The position numbers and the translations under genes are program-made. From CAVHXA01 sp963639765 (lineage in GTDB: Bacteria; Bacillota; Clostridia; Oscillospirales; Oscillospiraceae), in NCBI GenBank assembly GCA_963639765.1, contig CAVHXA010000010.1:1-64000 (forward strand): a stretch of DNA of 64,000 nt, in the 5' to 3' direction. This document shows positions 48,944-57,571 of this stretch, piece by piece (the stretch's first letter is position 1; every line of letters begins with the position of its first letter). Under the pieces are notes generated by a model that was not told the origin of the DNA, did no database searches, and saw only the letters and a list, made by a program, of their open reading frames with translations.

Positions 48944-49047
48944 AGGCCCGTTGGCTTGAAATACAGTCGTCTTTAGAGTGCTTTGCAGGGTGCTGCCGAA
49001 AACAGCACCGCAGTCCCTCCTGAAACAGAAAGCGGGGTACACAGGAC

Positions 49048-51585
49048 ATGACACAATATCTGGTTTCCGGCATGAGCTGTGCAGCCTGTTCGGCAAGAGT
49101 GGAAAAGGCGGTTTCCGGGGTTCCGGGTGTAACCCAATGCTCGGTAAGCCTTTTGACAAATTCCATGCGTGTCGATGGCACTGCGCTGCCGCAGGAGATT
49201 ATTGCAGCGGTGCAGGCCGCGGGCTATCAGGCTGCCGAAAAGGGCACCAATCCAAAGGACGCAGCTTTGCCGGGGGCTGAGCTTGACCTTGAAAAGCAGA
49301 ATATATCCACACTGAAAAAACGACTGCTCTGCTCTCTGGGCTTTCTGATTGTGCTGATGTATTTCTCCATGGGGCATAGGATGTTCGGCTGGCCGCTTCC
49401 GGCCTTTTTTCAGGACAATCCGGTTGCGGAGGGATTGTCCCAGATGCTTCTGACAACGATTGTCATGGTGATCAATCAGCGCTTCTTCATAAGCGGGTTC
49501 AACAGCCTCAGGCATCGTGCGCCGAACATGGATACGCTTGTGGCGCTTGGCTCAACCGCCGCGTTTGTATACAGCACATACACACTCTTTGCCATGACAC
49601 ACGCGCAGGCGCACGGCGACATTTCGGGTGCCCTTTCCCGTATGAACGACCTTTATTTCGAATCTGCCGCAATGATTCTCACGCTGATCACCGTTGGAAA
49701 GCTGCTTGAGGCGAGGTCCAAGGGCAAAACGACCGACGCACTGAAAAGTCTTCTGGAGCTGACCCCCAAAACGGCAACGGTCATTCGCGACGGAAAACAA
49801 ACGGTGATACCGGTTGAAGAGATTGCCTGTGACGACATTTTTGTGGTTTATCCGGCACAGAGCATTCCGGTTGATGCGGTTGTACTCGAGGGGACAAGCG
49901 CGGTCAACGAATCCGCGCTTACCGGAGAAAGCATTCCTGTTGACAAGCAGCCGGGGAGCCGCGTTTTTGCTGCCACAATAAACCAGTCCGGATTTCTGAG
50001 ATGCCGGGCTGTGAGAATCGGAAAGGATACGACCTTTTCGCAGATTATTCAAATGGTAAGTGACGCAGCCGCAACAAAAGCGCCCATTGCAAAGATTGCC
50101 GATCGCGTTTCCGCTGTTTTTGTCCCTGTCGTGCTTGCGATTGCTCTGGTTACGGCTGTTGTATGGCTGTTTCTTGCGCACAGCGTGGGATATGCCCTGG
50201 CCCGCGGCATTTCGGTTCTTGTGATCAGCTGCCCCTGTGCACTGGGTCTGGCCACTCCCGTTGCAATTATGGTTTCAAGCGGAGTTGGTGCAAAAAACGG
50301 AATCTTATTCAAAACCGCCGCCGCACTGGAAGAGACCGGACGCATCCGGATCGTTGCACTGGATAAAACCGGCACAATTACCACCGGTGCGCCGTCTGTG
50401 ACCGACGTATATGCCTGCGGCGACGAGAAGCAGCTTCTTCAGCTGGCCCTGAACATCGAAGCCAGAAGCGAGCATCCGCTGGCTCGGGCCATACTGGCCA
50501 GGGCACACGAGCACAACCTTTCGCCCGAGGAGGTAACAGACTTTCGGGTTCTTCCGGGAAATGGCCTGACGGCGCTGTATCATGGACAAACCCTCTGCGC
50601 AGGCAGCCTGCGGTATATCCGGACATGCACGCAGATTCCGCAGCAGGTGCAGTCGCTGGTTCAGAATTATGCCGCAGAGGGCAAAACACCGCTGTTATTC
50701 TGCCTGAATGACCGGCTTATCGGCGTGATTGCCGTTGCGGACACCATAAAGCAGGACAGTCCGTCTGCGGTAAGGGAGCTCAGGAACATGGGAATCCATG
50801 TGGTGATGCTCACAGGCGACAACAAGCAGACCGCAGAAGCGGTCGGCAGGGCTTCCGGCGTGGATCAGGTCATTGCCGAGGTGCTTCCGGGCGAAAAGCA
50901 GCATATCATCCGGGAGCTCGGAAAGCAGGGAAGGGTCGCCATGGTCGGCGACGGAATCAACGACGCACCGGCACTCACGCAGGCCGATGTCGGCATTGCC
51001 ATCGGGGCCGGAACCGACGTTGCAATAGACGCTGCAGACGTTGTTCTGATGAAAAGCAGCCTGATGGATGTTTCGGCGGCAATCCGGCTCAGCCGTGCCT
51101 CTCTGCGAATTATTCACGAAAATCTTTTCTGGGCCTTTTTCTATAACAGCATCGGCATTCCTCTGGCAGCAGGCGTATTTACAGGCCTGGGACTTACACT
51201 GAATCCAATGTTCGGCGCTGCGGCCATGAGCCTTTCGAGCTTTTGCGTGGTTTCGAATGCATTGCGGCTGAACTGTTGCAAAATCCACGATGCGCGAAGA
51301 GACCGCAGAAAAAAGAATGCACCGCCGGAGCCTGTCCGGATAATACGGGAGATCGAAAAAGGAGAGAATAAACAGATGAAGAAAACAATCAGAATCACCG
51401 GCATGATGTGCGGGCACTGCGAGGCAACCGTAAAAAAGACATTAGAAGCACTCGGCGGGGTATCGGATGTTGCGGTCAGCCATGAAACCGGGACTGCAAC
51501 CATCACTGCGGCCGATTTCGTTGAAGACGGCGTGCTCAGGCAGGCCATAGAGGAAAAGGGATATACGGTAACCGAAATCATATAA
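49048..51585 (+). CDS. copA: Copper-exporting P1B-ATPase with fused C-terminal CopZ domain
   Basis: An 845-residue copper pump. The N-terminal metal-binding domain carries MSCAAC (Cys11, Cys14). The membrane metal site is CPC (about 395-397), the phosphorylation site DKTGT starts at Asp439, and the hinge motif is GDGINDAPAL (from Gly634). Family members normally end after the last two spans. Here a basic linker leads to an extra heavy-metal domain at 777-845 with MMCGHC, like a CopZ chaperone. That tail is preceded by a perfect internal ribosome binding site, so it may also be made alone. Confidence 0.94.
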   Translation: MTQYLVSGMSCAACSARVEKAVSGVPGVTQCSVSLLTNSMRVDGTALPQEIIAAVQAAGYQAAEKGTNPKDAALPGAELDLEKQNISTLKKRLLCSLGFLIVLMYFSMGHRMFGWPLPAFFQDNPVAEGLSQMLLTTIVMVINQRFFISGFNSLRHRAPNMDTLVALGSTAAFVYSTYTLFAMTHAQAHGDISGALSRMNDLYFESAAMILTLITVGKLLEARSKGKTTDALKSLLELTPKTATVIRDGKQTVIPVEEIACDDIFVVYPAQSIPVDAVVLEGTSAVNESALTGESIPVDKQPGSRVFAATINQSGFLRCRAVRIGKDTTFSQIIQMVSDAAATKAPIAKIADRVSAVFVPVVLAIALVTAVVWLFLAHSVGYALARGISVLVISCPCALGLATPVAIMVSSGVGAKNGILFKTAAALEETGRIRIVALDKTGTITTGAPSVTDVYACGDEKQLLQLALNIEARSEHPLARAILARAHEHNLSPEEVTDFRVLPGNGLTALYHGQTLCAGSLRYIRTCTQIPQQVQSLVQNYAAEGKTPLLFCLNDRLIGVIAVADTIKQDSPSAVRELRNMGIHVVMLTGDNKQTAEAVGRASGVDQVIAEVLPGEKQHIIRELGKQGRVAMVGDGINDAPALTQADVGIAIGAGTDVAIDAADVVLMKSSLMDVSAAIRLSRASLRIIHENLFWAFFYNSIGIPLAAGVFTGLGLTLNPMFGAAAMSLSSFCVVSNALRLNCCKIHDARRDRRKKNAPPEPVRIIREIEKGENKQMKKTIRITGMMCGHCEATVKKTLEALGGVSDVAVSHETGTATITAADFVEDGVLRQAIEEKGYTVTEII
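51376..51585 (+). CDS. Possible internally initiated CopZ-like chaperone (within copA)
   Basis: ATG at 51376 is in frame with copA and begins a complete 69-residue heavy-metal-associated domain (MKKTIRITGMMCGHCEATVKK-type). AAAAAGGAGAG lies 9 bases upstream, a far better site than the one before copA itself. Free CopZ could be produced by internal initiation. Known family: CopZ is a cytosolic Cu(I) chaperone of about 68 residues. Internal start is inferred, not proven. Confidence 0.45.
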   Translation: MKKTIRITGMMCGHCEATVKKTLEALGGVSDVAVSHETGTATITAADFVEDGVLRQAIEEKGYTVTEII

Positions 51586-51691
51586 CCCCTCCGTTTTGCC
51601 CCATAGCGAAGAAAGCAGCGAAGAAAACCACGCAGCACACAAGGCAACGAAAGAAGAAAAGAAGCATCTCCGGAAAATGAACATTGCACTA

Positions 51692-51720
51692 TTGCAGCAT
51701 GCCGCCGATCATGTTACACT
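51692..51720 (+). promoter_or_regulatory. Promoter of glnA
   Basis: TTGCAG and TACACT with a 17-base spacer, 57 bases before the start codon. Confidence 0.6.
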
Positions 51721-51776
51721 CAGGCAGGAACTGTTCCACAGCATTCTGCTGTATAAGCCACAGAGGAGGAACCGCC

Positions 51777-53108
51777 ATGGACAAATACACCGCACAGGAT
51801 ATCATCCGTATCGTCCGCGAACAGAGCATTCGATTTATTCGTCTGCAGTTCACCGATATCTTCGGCACCCTGAAAAACGTTGCAATCACAACCTCCCAGC
51901 TCGAAAAGGCATTGTCGGGACAGATGATGATTGACGGCAGCTCCATAGAGGGCTTTGTTCGCATCGAAGAATCCGATCAATACCTTCGCCCGGATCTGAA
52001 CAGCTTTACCATCTTTCCGTGGACAGAGGGGGATGCCCGCATTGCCCGTCTGATCTGCTCGGTTTACAATACCGACGGCACAGCCTTTGTGGGTGACCCG
52101 CGGAACGTTCTGCAGCGGCAGGTCGATCGGGCTGCAGATATGGGCTTTACCTTCAACGTTGGACCGGAATGCGAATTTTTCCTGTTTCAGATGGGGCCGG
52201 ACGGAAAGCCGACCACAATCACAAACGACGAATCCGGCTATTTTGATCTGAACCCTGTTGACAGCGGCGAGGTTGTTCGCAGGCAGATCTGCCAGGCTCT
52301 TGAGGATATGGATTTCGAGATCGAGGCATCGCATCACGAAACGGCTCCCGGACAGCACGAAATTGATTTTAAGTATGCAAAGGCCATGCATGCTGCCGAC
52401 AACATCAAAACCTTTGAGCTGGTTGTAAAAACCTATGCCCAGCGGAACAACCTCTATGCCACGTTCATGCCAAAGCCGCTCTATGGCGTTGCCGGGTCCG
52501 GCATGCACACAAACATGTCCCTGTTTCGCGACGGAAAGAACGCATTCAGCGATCCGGAGGGTATGTATGGCCTGTCGGATATTGCCCTCAGCTTTATTGC
52601 GGGAATCATCGAGCATATTCGCGGCCTGACCGCGATCACCAACCCGCTTGTCAACTCCTATAAGCGTCTGGTTGCGGGCTTCGAGGCTCCGTGCTACATT
52701 GCCTGGTCCGCTTCGAATCGTTCCTCGCTCATCCGGATTCCAACCGCACGCGGAAACTCCACTCGTGTTGAGCTTCGCAGCCCCGACTCGGCCTGCAATC
52801 CCTATCTGGCTCTGGCTGCCTGTCTGGCAGCGGGCCTGGATGGCGTATCCCGCGGGTTAACACCGCCGGAACCGGTAAAGCGCAGCATCTACGACATGAG
52901 CCCTGCCGAGCGCGCAGCCATGCACATCGGAAATCTTCCCGGCACATTAGAAGAAGCTCTGCACGAGCTGCAGAACGACCGGCTGCTTATGGATACCCTG
53001 GGTGACCATGTCGGCCGCGCCTATATCGACGGAAAACGTGCCGAGTGGCTTTCCTATTGCACGGCAGTGACCGATTGGGAGCTCAAGCGGTATTTCACAC
53101 TGTATTAA
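51777..53108 (+). CDS. glnA: Glutamine synthetase type I (short, alpha-like form)
   Basis: A 443-residue GSI enzyme making glutamine from glutamate, ammonia and ATP. It has IDGSSIEGFVRIEESD near residue 55, PECEFFLFQ, HHETAPGQHEIDFKYAKAM, GSGMHTNMSL, NPLVNSYKRLVAGFEAPCYIAWSASNRSSLIRIP and RVELRSPDSACNPYLALA. The length is that of Firmicutes GSI-alpha enzymes, which are usually controlled by feedback and GlnR rather than adenylylation. ATG 51777 follows AGAGGAGG; the open frame to 51684 covers the promoter and is rejected. Confidence 0.96.
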   Translation: MDKYTAQDIIRIVREQSIRFIRLQFTDIFGTLKNVAITTSQLEKALSGQMMIDGSSIEGFVRIEESDQYLRPDLNSFTIFPWTEGDARIARLICSVYNTDGTAFVGDPRNVLQRQVDRAADMGFTFNVGPECEFFLFQMGPDGKPTTITNDESGYFDLNPVDSGEVVRRQICQALEDMDFEIEASHHETAPGQHEIDFKYAKAMHAADNIKTFELVVKTYAQRNNLYATFMPKPLYGVAGSGMHTNMSLFRDGKNAFSDPEGMYGLSDIALSFIAGIIEHIRGLTAITNPLVNSYKRLVAGFEAPCYIAWSASNRSSLIRIPTARGNSTRVELRSPDSACNPYLALAACLAAGLDGVSRGLTPPEPVKRSIYDMSPAERAAMHIGNLPGTLEEALHELQNDRLLMDTLGDHVGRAYIDGKRAEWLSYCTAVTDWELKRYFTLY

Positions 53109-53155
53109 GCAGCGCAATTCGTCTGCGGCCTTCACCGGCTCTGCTGCTCCAATCC
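53105..53155 (-). repeat. Dispersed intergenic repeat, right-half fragment E
   Basis: On the minus strand GGATTGGAGCAGCAGAGCC, then GGTGAAGGCCGCAGACGAATTGCGC matches the right-hand blocks of copies C and D. It begins at the stop codon of glnA. Confidence 0.6.
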
Positions 53156-53166
53156 GAATAAAATCC

Positions 53167-53240
53167 AAAGCAGGTTCCAGCCAGGCCGGAGCGGTGCCCG
53201 AAATCGCGGGCCTGTTCGGCAAAGGGAACCTGCTTTTTAT
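53167..53240 (+). terminator. Bidirectional terminator between glnA and the Xer gene
   Basis: AAAGCAGGTTCC and GGAACCTGCTTT form a 12-base-pair stem enclosing a GC-rich inner structure, with T-rich tails on both strands. Confidence 0.85.
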
Positions 53241-53249
53241 TCCGTATAC

Positions 53250-54326
53250 TCAGTCGGGCTTTCGTCTGCTGCCCTGCGGATGCTCCGGCGGCGGATCGAA
53301 CTGCGTCTGCTGCGGCACGCTCCTGTCTTCCTCCGGGTCAAATTTTGAAATGGGGTTGGCTTCTGCCGCAAGCTTGAGCTCGGTGCTTTCGATGTGCGTA
53401 TAAATCTGTGTTGTGTTCAGCTGTGTGTGCCCAAGCACCTCCTGCACGGATTTGACATCCACGCCGTTTTGCAGCATGAGCGTAGCGGCTGTATGGCGCA
53501 GCTTGTGCGGCGAGAACTGTGTGGCATCCAGTCCGGCAGCCAGCAGATGTTTTTTCAGCATCCGCTGCACCGCATCCACACTCATTCGCGCTTTTTTCTG
53601 TGACAGAAACAGGGCCCGGTCGTCGGCATCCTCGTTTCTTGCACGTTCACCCCGGATATACGCATCGATTGCCTTTTTGCAGGCAGCACCGAAATACACG
53701 TATCGTTCCTTGTTGCCCTTGCCCAGAACCCGCAGCCGGTCTTCGTAGACATCATTCAGATTCAGGCCGACAAGCTCACTGACCCGAACACCGCAGTTCA
53801 GAAAAATCATCAGAATCGCGTAGTCTCTGGCCTGATATCGACCCGAGACAGAGGAGAGCAGCCGGCGGCACTGTGTGAGGTTCAGATATCTTGGCAGGGA
53901 CTGACGCAGCTTTGGGTATTCCATTTCGGAAACGGGATTCTGCTCCAGCTGCCGTGTGCGTACGGTCAGATATTTATAAAAGGATTTGATCGCATTCAGC
54001 TTTCTGGCTCGTGCGGCCGCGGCAATGCCGTATTCCGGAAACCGGACATCCGTACGCTTTGGCTTGTCGTGTGCCAGCCAGGAAAGATAGTCGTATACAT
54101 CCGAGGTTGTGATGCCGCGCAGGAAATCCAGATCCACATCCGTGATGTCGATTGTGTCCAGGGGCGTATCATAGGGCATCTCATCGCGCATCAGCTTCAT
54201 AAATCGAAGAAACATTCTGAGGTCCAGATGATATTCCGCAATGGTGGCCTCCGACTGTCCCTTGATCGTTTCGTGATAGCTTAAAAAATCGCGGACTATC
54301 TGCGGTACATCCTGAAAATGCTGCAT
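53250..54326 (-). CDS. XerC/XerD-like tyrosine recombinase
   Basis: A 358-residue tyrosine recombinase with the housekeeping Xer look. It has an N-terminal SAM-like core-binding domain (1-130), R171 (CGVRVSELVGL), K193 (GKGNKERYVYF), H264 and R267 (SPHKLRHTAATLML), H290 (VLGHTQLNTTQ) and Y299 (IYTHI). Such enzymes resolve chromosome dimers at dif, often with FtsK, present at 14.6 kb. The C-terminal 40 residues are an unusual polar Pro/Gln tail. AGGGAG precedes ATG 54326, two bases after the PHP stop, so the two are an operon. Confidence 0.9.
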   Translation of the reverse strand: MQHFQDVPQIVRDFLSYHETIKGQSEATIAEYHLDLRMFLRFMKLMRDEMPYDTPLDTIDITDVDLDFLRGITTSDVYDYLSWLAHDKPKRTDVRFPEYGIAAAARARKLNAIKSFYKYLTVRTRQLEQNPVSEMEYPKLRQSLPRYLNLTQCRRLLSSVSGRYQARDYAILMIFLNCGVRVSELVGLNLNDVYEDRLRVLGKGNKERYVYFGAACKKAIDAYIRGERARNEDADDRALFLSQKKARMSVDAVQRMLKKHLLAAGLDATQFSPHKLRHTAATLMLQNGVDVKSVQEVLGHTQLNTTQIYTHIESTELKLAAEANPISKFDPEEDRSVPQQTQFDPPPEHPQGSRRKPD

Positions 54327-54328
54327 GG

Positions 54329-55186
54329 TCAGACTCCCTTTTGTATTTCCTGTGCGCGGCACTGCTCGAGCGCACGGTCAAGATCTTCAAGCAGAGCATC
54401 GGGAACAAAGCCGTCTCCGAGCTGTATTCCGGGCTTTCCGGAGCCGTGAAAGTCGCTGCCGCCGGTTTGGAGAAATCCGTATGTATGCGCCAGCCGACGG
54501 AGAAAATCGCGCTGCTCTGCCGTATAACCCGTATAGTAAACCTCCAGACCGCAGATGTCGGCCTGCCGTCCCGTTTGCAAAAAGCGATGCAGTGTGCCGT
54601 TGTCAAAATGATACTGGAGCGGATGCGCCAGAACCGTCAGACCTCCCGCACGACGGATGGCCGCTGCGGCTTTTGGGATTGTATACAGCTGACGGGAAAT
54701 ATATGCGGGCCCTCCGGGATGCAGATACAGATCAAAGGCGCCTGAGACATCGGAGACAAAGCCCTGCTCCGCCATAACCTGCGCAAAGTGCGGCCTTCCG
54801 ATGACCGAGCCGGAAAATCGAATACATAATGCATCATAGTCGATCGGACAGCCGAGCTGTGTGATGCGTTCGGCCATCTGCCGGTTGCGGCAATCGCGGG
54901 CCGCAGACAGATCGTGCAGGATTTCCCGAATTGCGGGGCTGTTCGGATCAAAGCCGTATCCCAGAACATGCACCTCTGCTCCCTCAAAATCTGCGGCAAG
55001 CTCCACGCCCGGAATCACACGCAGTCCAAGCTCCGCCCCGCGCTGCAGGGCCTCCTGCTGTCCGCCGACCGTATCGTGGTCGGTAAGAGCCAGAGCGAGC
55101 AGCCCCCGGCGGCAGGCGGCTTCAACCAGCTGCGAGGGCGTATATGTGCCGTCGGATGCAGTGGAATGCGTATGCAGGTCAATCAT
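54329..55186 (-). CDS. PHP-domain phosphoesterase (RNase AM/YciV-like)
   Basis: A 285-residue metal-dependent PHP hydrolase. Metal ligands are seen in MIDLHTHSTASDGTYTP, ALTDHDTVGG, IPGVELAAD, GRPHFAQVM, LAHPLQYH and GGSDFHGSGKPGIQLG. Members of this group act as 5'-3' exoribonucleases or 3',5'-bisphosphonucleotide phosphatases. AAGGAG lies 9 bases before ATG 55186; the frame runs further to 55273 but without a site. Confidence 0.9.
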   Translation of the reverse strand: MIDLHTHSTASDGTYTPSQLVEAACRRGLLALALTDHDTVGGQQEALQRGAELGLRVIPGVELAADFEGAEVHVLGYGFDPNSPAIREILHDLSAARDCRNRQMAERITQLGCPIDYDALCIRFSGSVIGRPHFAQVMAEQGFVSDVSGAFDLYLHPGGPAYISRQLYTIPKAAAAIRRAGGLTVLAHPLQYHFDNGTLHRFLQTGRQADICGLEVYYTGYTAEQRDFLRRLAHTYGFLQTGGSDFHGSGKPGIQLGDGFVPDALLEDLDRALEQCRAQEIQKGV

Positions 55187-55245
55187 ATTGTATACTCCTT
55201 CAAATCGCCCGGGAATGCGGTGCTGCGGAAAAATATGAATTTTCG

Positions 55246-55274
55246 TTGACAAGCGGCACGGACACGGATACAAT
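55246..55274 (+). promoter_or_regulatory. Promoter of the CoA-transferase gene
   Basis: TTGACA and TACAAT, spacer 17. The leader of about 175 bases contains a five-codon frame (ATG AGG AAA TAT TAA) and GC-rich hairpins around GCGCGAAAAGCGCG. Confidence 0.85.
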
Positions 55275-55454
55275 ACTTACCATGAGGAAATATTAACGGC
55301 GGTCTTTTCTTCGCCGGGGCCGCAGCAGCGCGAAAAGCGCGTACCCCGTCATCGGGCAGGGAATACAAAACCGGCGGCCCATGGAGAACAGATCCGCATC
55401 CGCGCGAAGAACCGGCCGGACGATGGCAAAAGGAAAACGAAAGGAACAGAAGGA

Positions 55455-56747
55455 ATGAATTATCAGGCCCTGTATAACGACAAAAAGCGCACACTGGACG
55501 AATGTCTTGCACTGATTCAGTCCGGCGATGCAATTGCCTTTGCAAAGGATTGCAATGAGCCGAAGGACTTCCTTGACAATCTGCATACGATCGCCGATCG
55601 TGTTGAAAACGTTACAATCCTGAAGGGGCGCAGCGCAAACTTTCCTTTTATGCAGGATCCGTCCATGCGCGGACACTTTTTGTGTCAGACGGCCTTCTTC
55701 GGAAAGGAATGGCTTGTGCCGTATGAAAACGGCGTCTGCACGTTTGTTCCCAATGACCTGCGGGACAATCCCTTCTGGTATACATCGGCCTATCCGCGCA
55801 ACACCTACATTGCCGCCGTTACACCCATGGACGAGGATGGAAACTTTCAGGTAAACCTTTCGCTGATGTGGGAATACGACATCGACCCGCTGAAATGCGA
55901 CAAGATCATCCTCGAAGTAAATCGCCGTCTGCAGACAGTCCGCGGCGGACTCAAAATAAACATAAAAGACGTCACCGCTTTTTATGAGACCGATTATACA
56001 ATCATGCAGACACCCGACGCGCCTTCGTCGGAGACGGACAACATCATCGGTCAGTATGTGGCCGAGCTGGTGCACAACGGAGACAATATCCAGCTTGGGA
56101 TCGGTTCGCTGCCAAATGCCTGTGCGCGCAATCTGATGGACAAAAAAGAGCTGGGCATTCATTCCGAGATGTTCACAAACCTCATGAGCGAGATGGTGCG
56201 CCGCGGCGTGGTTACCGGCAGCCGGAAAAACATAAATCCGGGTGAGCATACCTTTTGCTTTGCGGGCGGCACAACGCAGCTGTATACGTTCCTGCACGAA
56301 AACAAAGACGTCTGCATCCGCCCCGCATCGTATGTCACCGATCCGTTTGTGATTCGTTCGAACGACAATATGGTCTCCATCAATGCCATTATGGAAATCG
56401 ACCTCACGGGGCAGGTCAACTCCGAAACCATCGGGACACGGCAATACTCCGGTCCGGGCGGTGCCTTTGACTTTGCCTATGGGGCGGCCCACTCCAACGG
56501 AGGACGCAGCATTCTGATCATGCATTCCACCACCAACAAGGGCCAGAGCAAAATCAAAACCTTCTTAACGCCCGGCTCTGCCGTAACGATTCCGCGTCCC
56601 TATGTCGACTATGTTGTCACCGAATACGGAATTGCACGGCTGCGCGGAAAATCCGTAATGGATCGTGTGCATGAGCTGGTAAACATCGCGCATCCGGATT
56701 TCCGGCAGGAGCTTCTTTCCGATGCCCGCAGGATGCTGTATATCTGA
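55455..56747 (+). CDS. 4-hydroxybutyrate / butyryl-CoA:acetate CoA-transferase family
   Basis: A 430-residue acetyl-CoA hydrolase/transferase-family enzyme. The catalytic Glu238 lies in HSEMFTNLMSEM, preceded by the CoA-binding GIGSLPNACARNLM. Later motifs are CFAGGTTQLYTFL, GQVNSETIGTRQYSGPGGAFDF and YVVTEYGIARLRGKSV. The sequence cannot by itself separate 4-hydroxybutyrate from butyryl-CoA transferase. In a butyrate-type anaerobe the latter would release butyrate while activating acetate. AAGGAACAGAAGGA precedes the ATG. It is monocistronic. Confidence 0.9.
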   Translation: MNYQALYNDKKRTLDECLALIQSGDAIAFAKDCNEPKDFLDNLHTIADRVENVTILKGRSANFPFMQDPSMRGHFLCQTAFFGKEWLVPYENGVCTFVPNDLRDNPFWYTSAYPRNTYIAAVTPMDEDGNFQVNLSLMWEYDIDPLKCDKIILEVNRRLQTVRGGLKINIKDVTAFYETDYTIMQTPDAPSSETDNIIGQYVAELVHNGDNIQLGIGSLPNACARNLMDKKELGIHSEMFTNLMSEMVRRGVVTGSRKNINPGEHTFCFAGGTTQLYTFLHENKDVCIRPASYVTDPFVIRSNDNMVSINAIMEIDLTGQVNSETIGTRQYSGPGGAFDFAYGAAHSNGGRSILIMHSTTNKGQSKIKTFLTPGSAVTIPRPYVDYVVTEYGIARLRGKSVMDRVHELVNIAHPDFRQELLSDARRMLYI

Positions 56748-56768
56748 GGCAGCGCAGCCAAATTCTTA

Positions 56769-56792
56769 CCCCTCCTTTCGGAGGGGTTTTTT
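56769..56792 (+). terminator. Terminator of the CoA-transferase gene
   Basis: CCCCTCC-TTTC-GGAGGGG followed by TTTTTT. Confidence 0.93.
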
Positions 56793-56879
56793 GTGTGTTT
56801 TTCAGGCAGACCGCATGGGCCGGGAATATGCGTATGCCGATGCGGGGACTGCCAATATCCGCAGATTCCGAAAGAAGGA

Positions 56880-57530
56880 TTATTCGGCCTTTTCTTCGGA
56901 GACGGGCTGCATTCCGGCCAGGGCACTTTTTATGAGGGGTACGGCGACTCCGCCGACCGCATTGCCCAGACTCATGACAAGCACATACAAAAAGGTTTTC
57001 GGAGTCCACATATCCGCAACGGAGAAGTAGTACATGTTTGCAACGCAGTGCTCAAAGCCGCACAGAATGAAAACGGTTACGCCGAAGAAAAGGGACAGAT
57101 ACCGGCCCAGCTCTCCGGGTGCGTTTGCAAAGCCGTCTACGGCAAGATAAATCAGAAGGTTGCACAGAACAGACAGAAGGAAGATGCTCAAAAGCCCGTC
57201 GTCGAGCTTGGTCTGACATAAGGCGGCTGCACGCTCACGGATTCCGTTTATGCGGGTCAGGCTTTCGAGAAAGGCGATGATCCATGCTCCGGTAAAGTTG
57301 CCGAGCCAGATAAACGGCAGGTCCAGCGCATAGCTGCGATCCCGCTGAAAAAGATAGCAGACCTTTCCGGTAAAGAGGCTGTAGCCCTGTGTACAGATGG
57401 CAAAAAGGCCGATACAGAAGAACAGCGCACCGGCAATCCTGTTCTCGAGGCTGAGAAAGGCCGTGCCTCCGACAGCAATGCAGCCACCGGCCAGAATGCC
57501 CATAAAATAAGCCGTCAGTCTTTTTTTCAT
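56880..57530 (-). CDS. Short formate/nitrite-type (FNT) channel protein
   Basis: A 216-residue protein with six hydrophobic spans. The FNT signature with the central His is GFEHCVANMYYF (near residue 160), and LFTGKVCY holds the channel-lining Thr loop. Common family members are 250-290 residues; this one is shorter at both ends but keeps the core. Formate, hydrosulfide or short-chain acids are possible substrates. GGAGG is 7 bases before the ATG. It is convergent with the CoA-transferase gene, which fits acid export in fermentation. Confidence 0.85.
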   Translation of the reverse strand: MKKRLTAYFMGILAGGCIAVGGTAFLSLENRIAGALFFCIGLFAICTQGYSLFTGKVCYLFQRDRSYALDLPFIWLGNFTGAWIIAFLESLTRINGIRERAAALCQTKLDDGLLSIFLLSVLCNLLIYLAVDGFANAPGELGRYLSLFFGVTVFILCGFEHCVANMYYFSVADMWTPKTFLYVLVMSLGNAVGGVAVPLIKSALAGMQPVSEEKAE

Positions 57531-57571
57531 TGTATACCTCCGAAAGAAAATGCAGGCGGCATCAGCCGGAA

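Noticed and set aside
53250..54326. Second mobile-element integrase
   Set aside because: Motifs and operon context with a PHP protein fit a housekeeping Xer recombinase; there are no flanking repeats or cargo.
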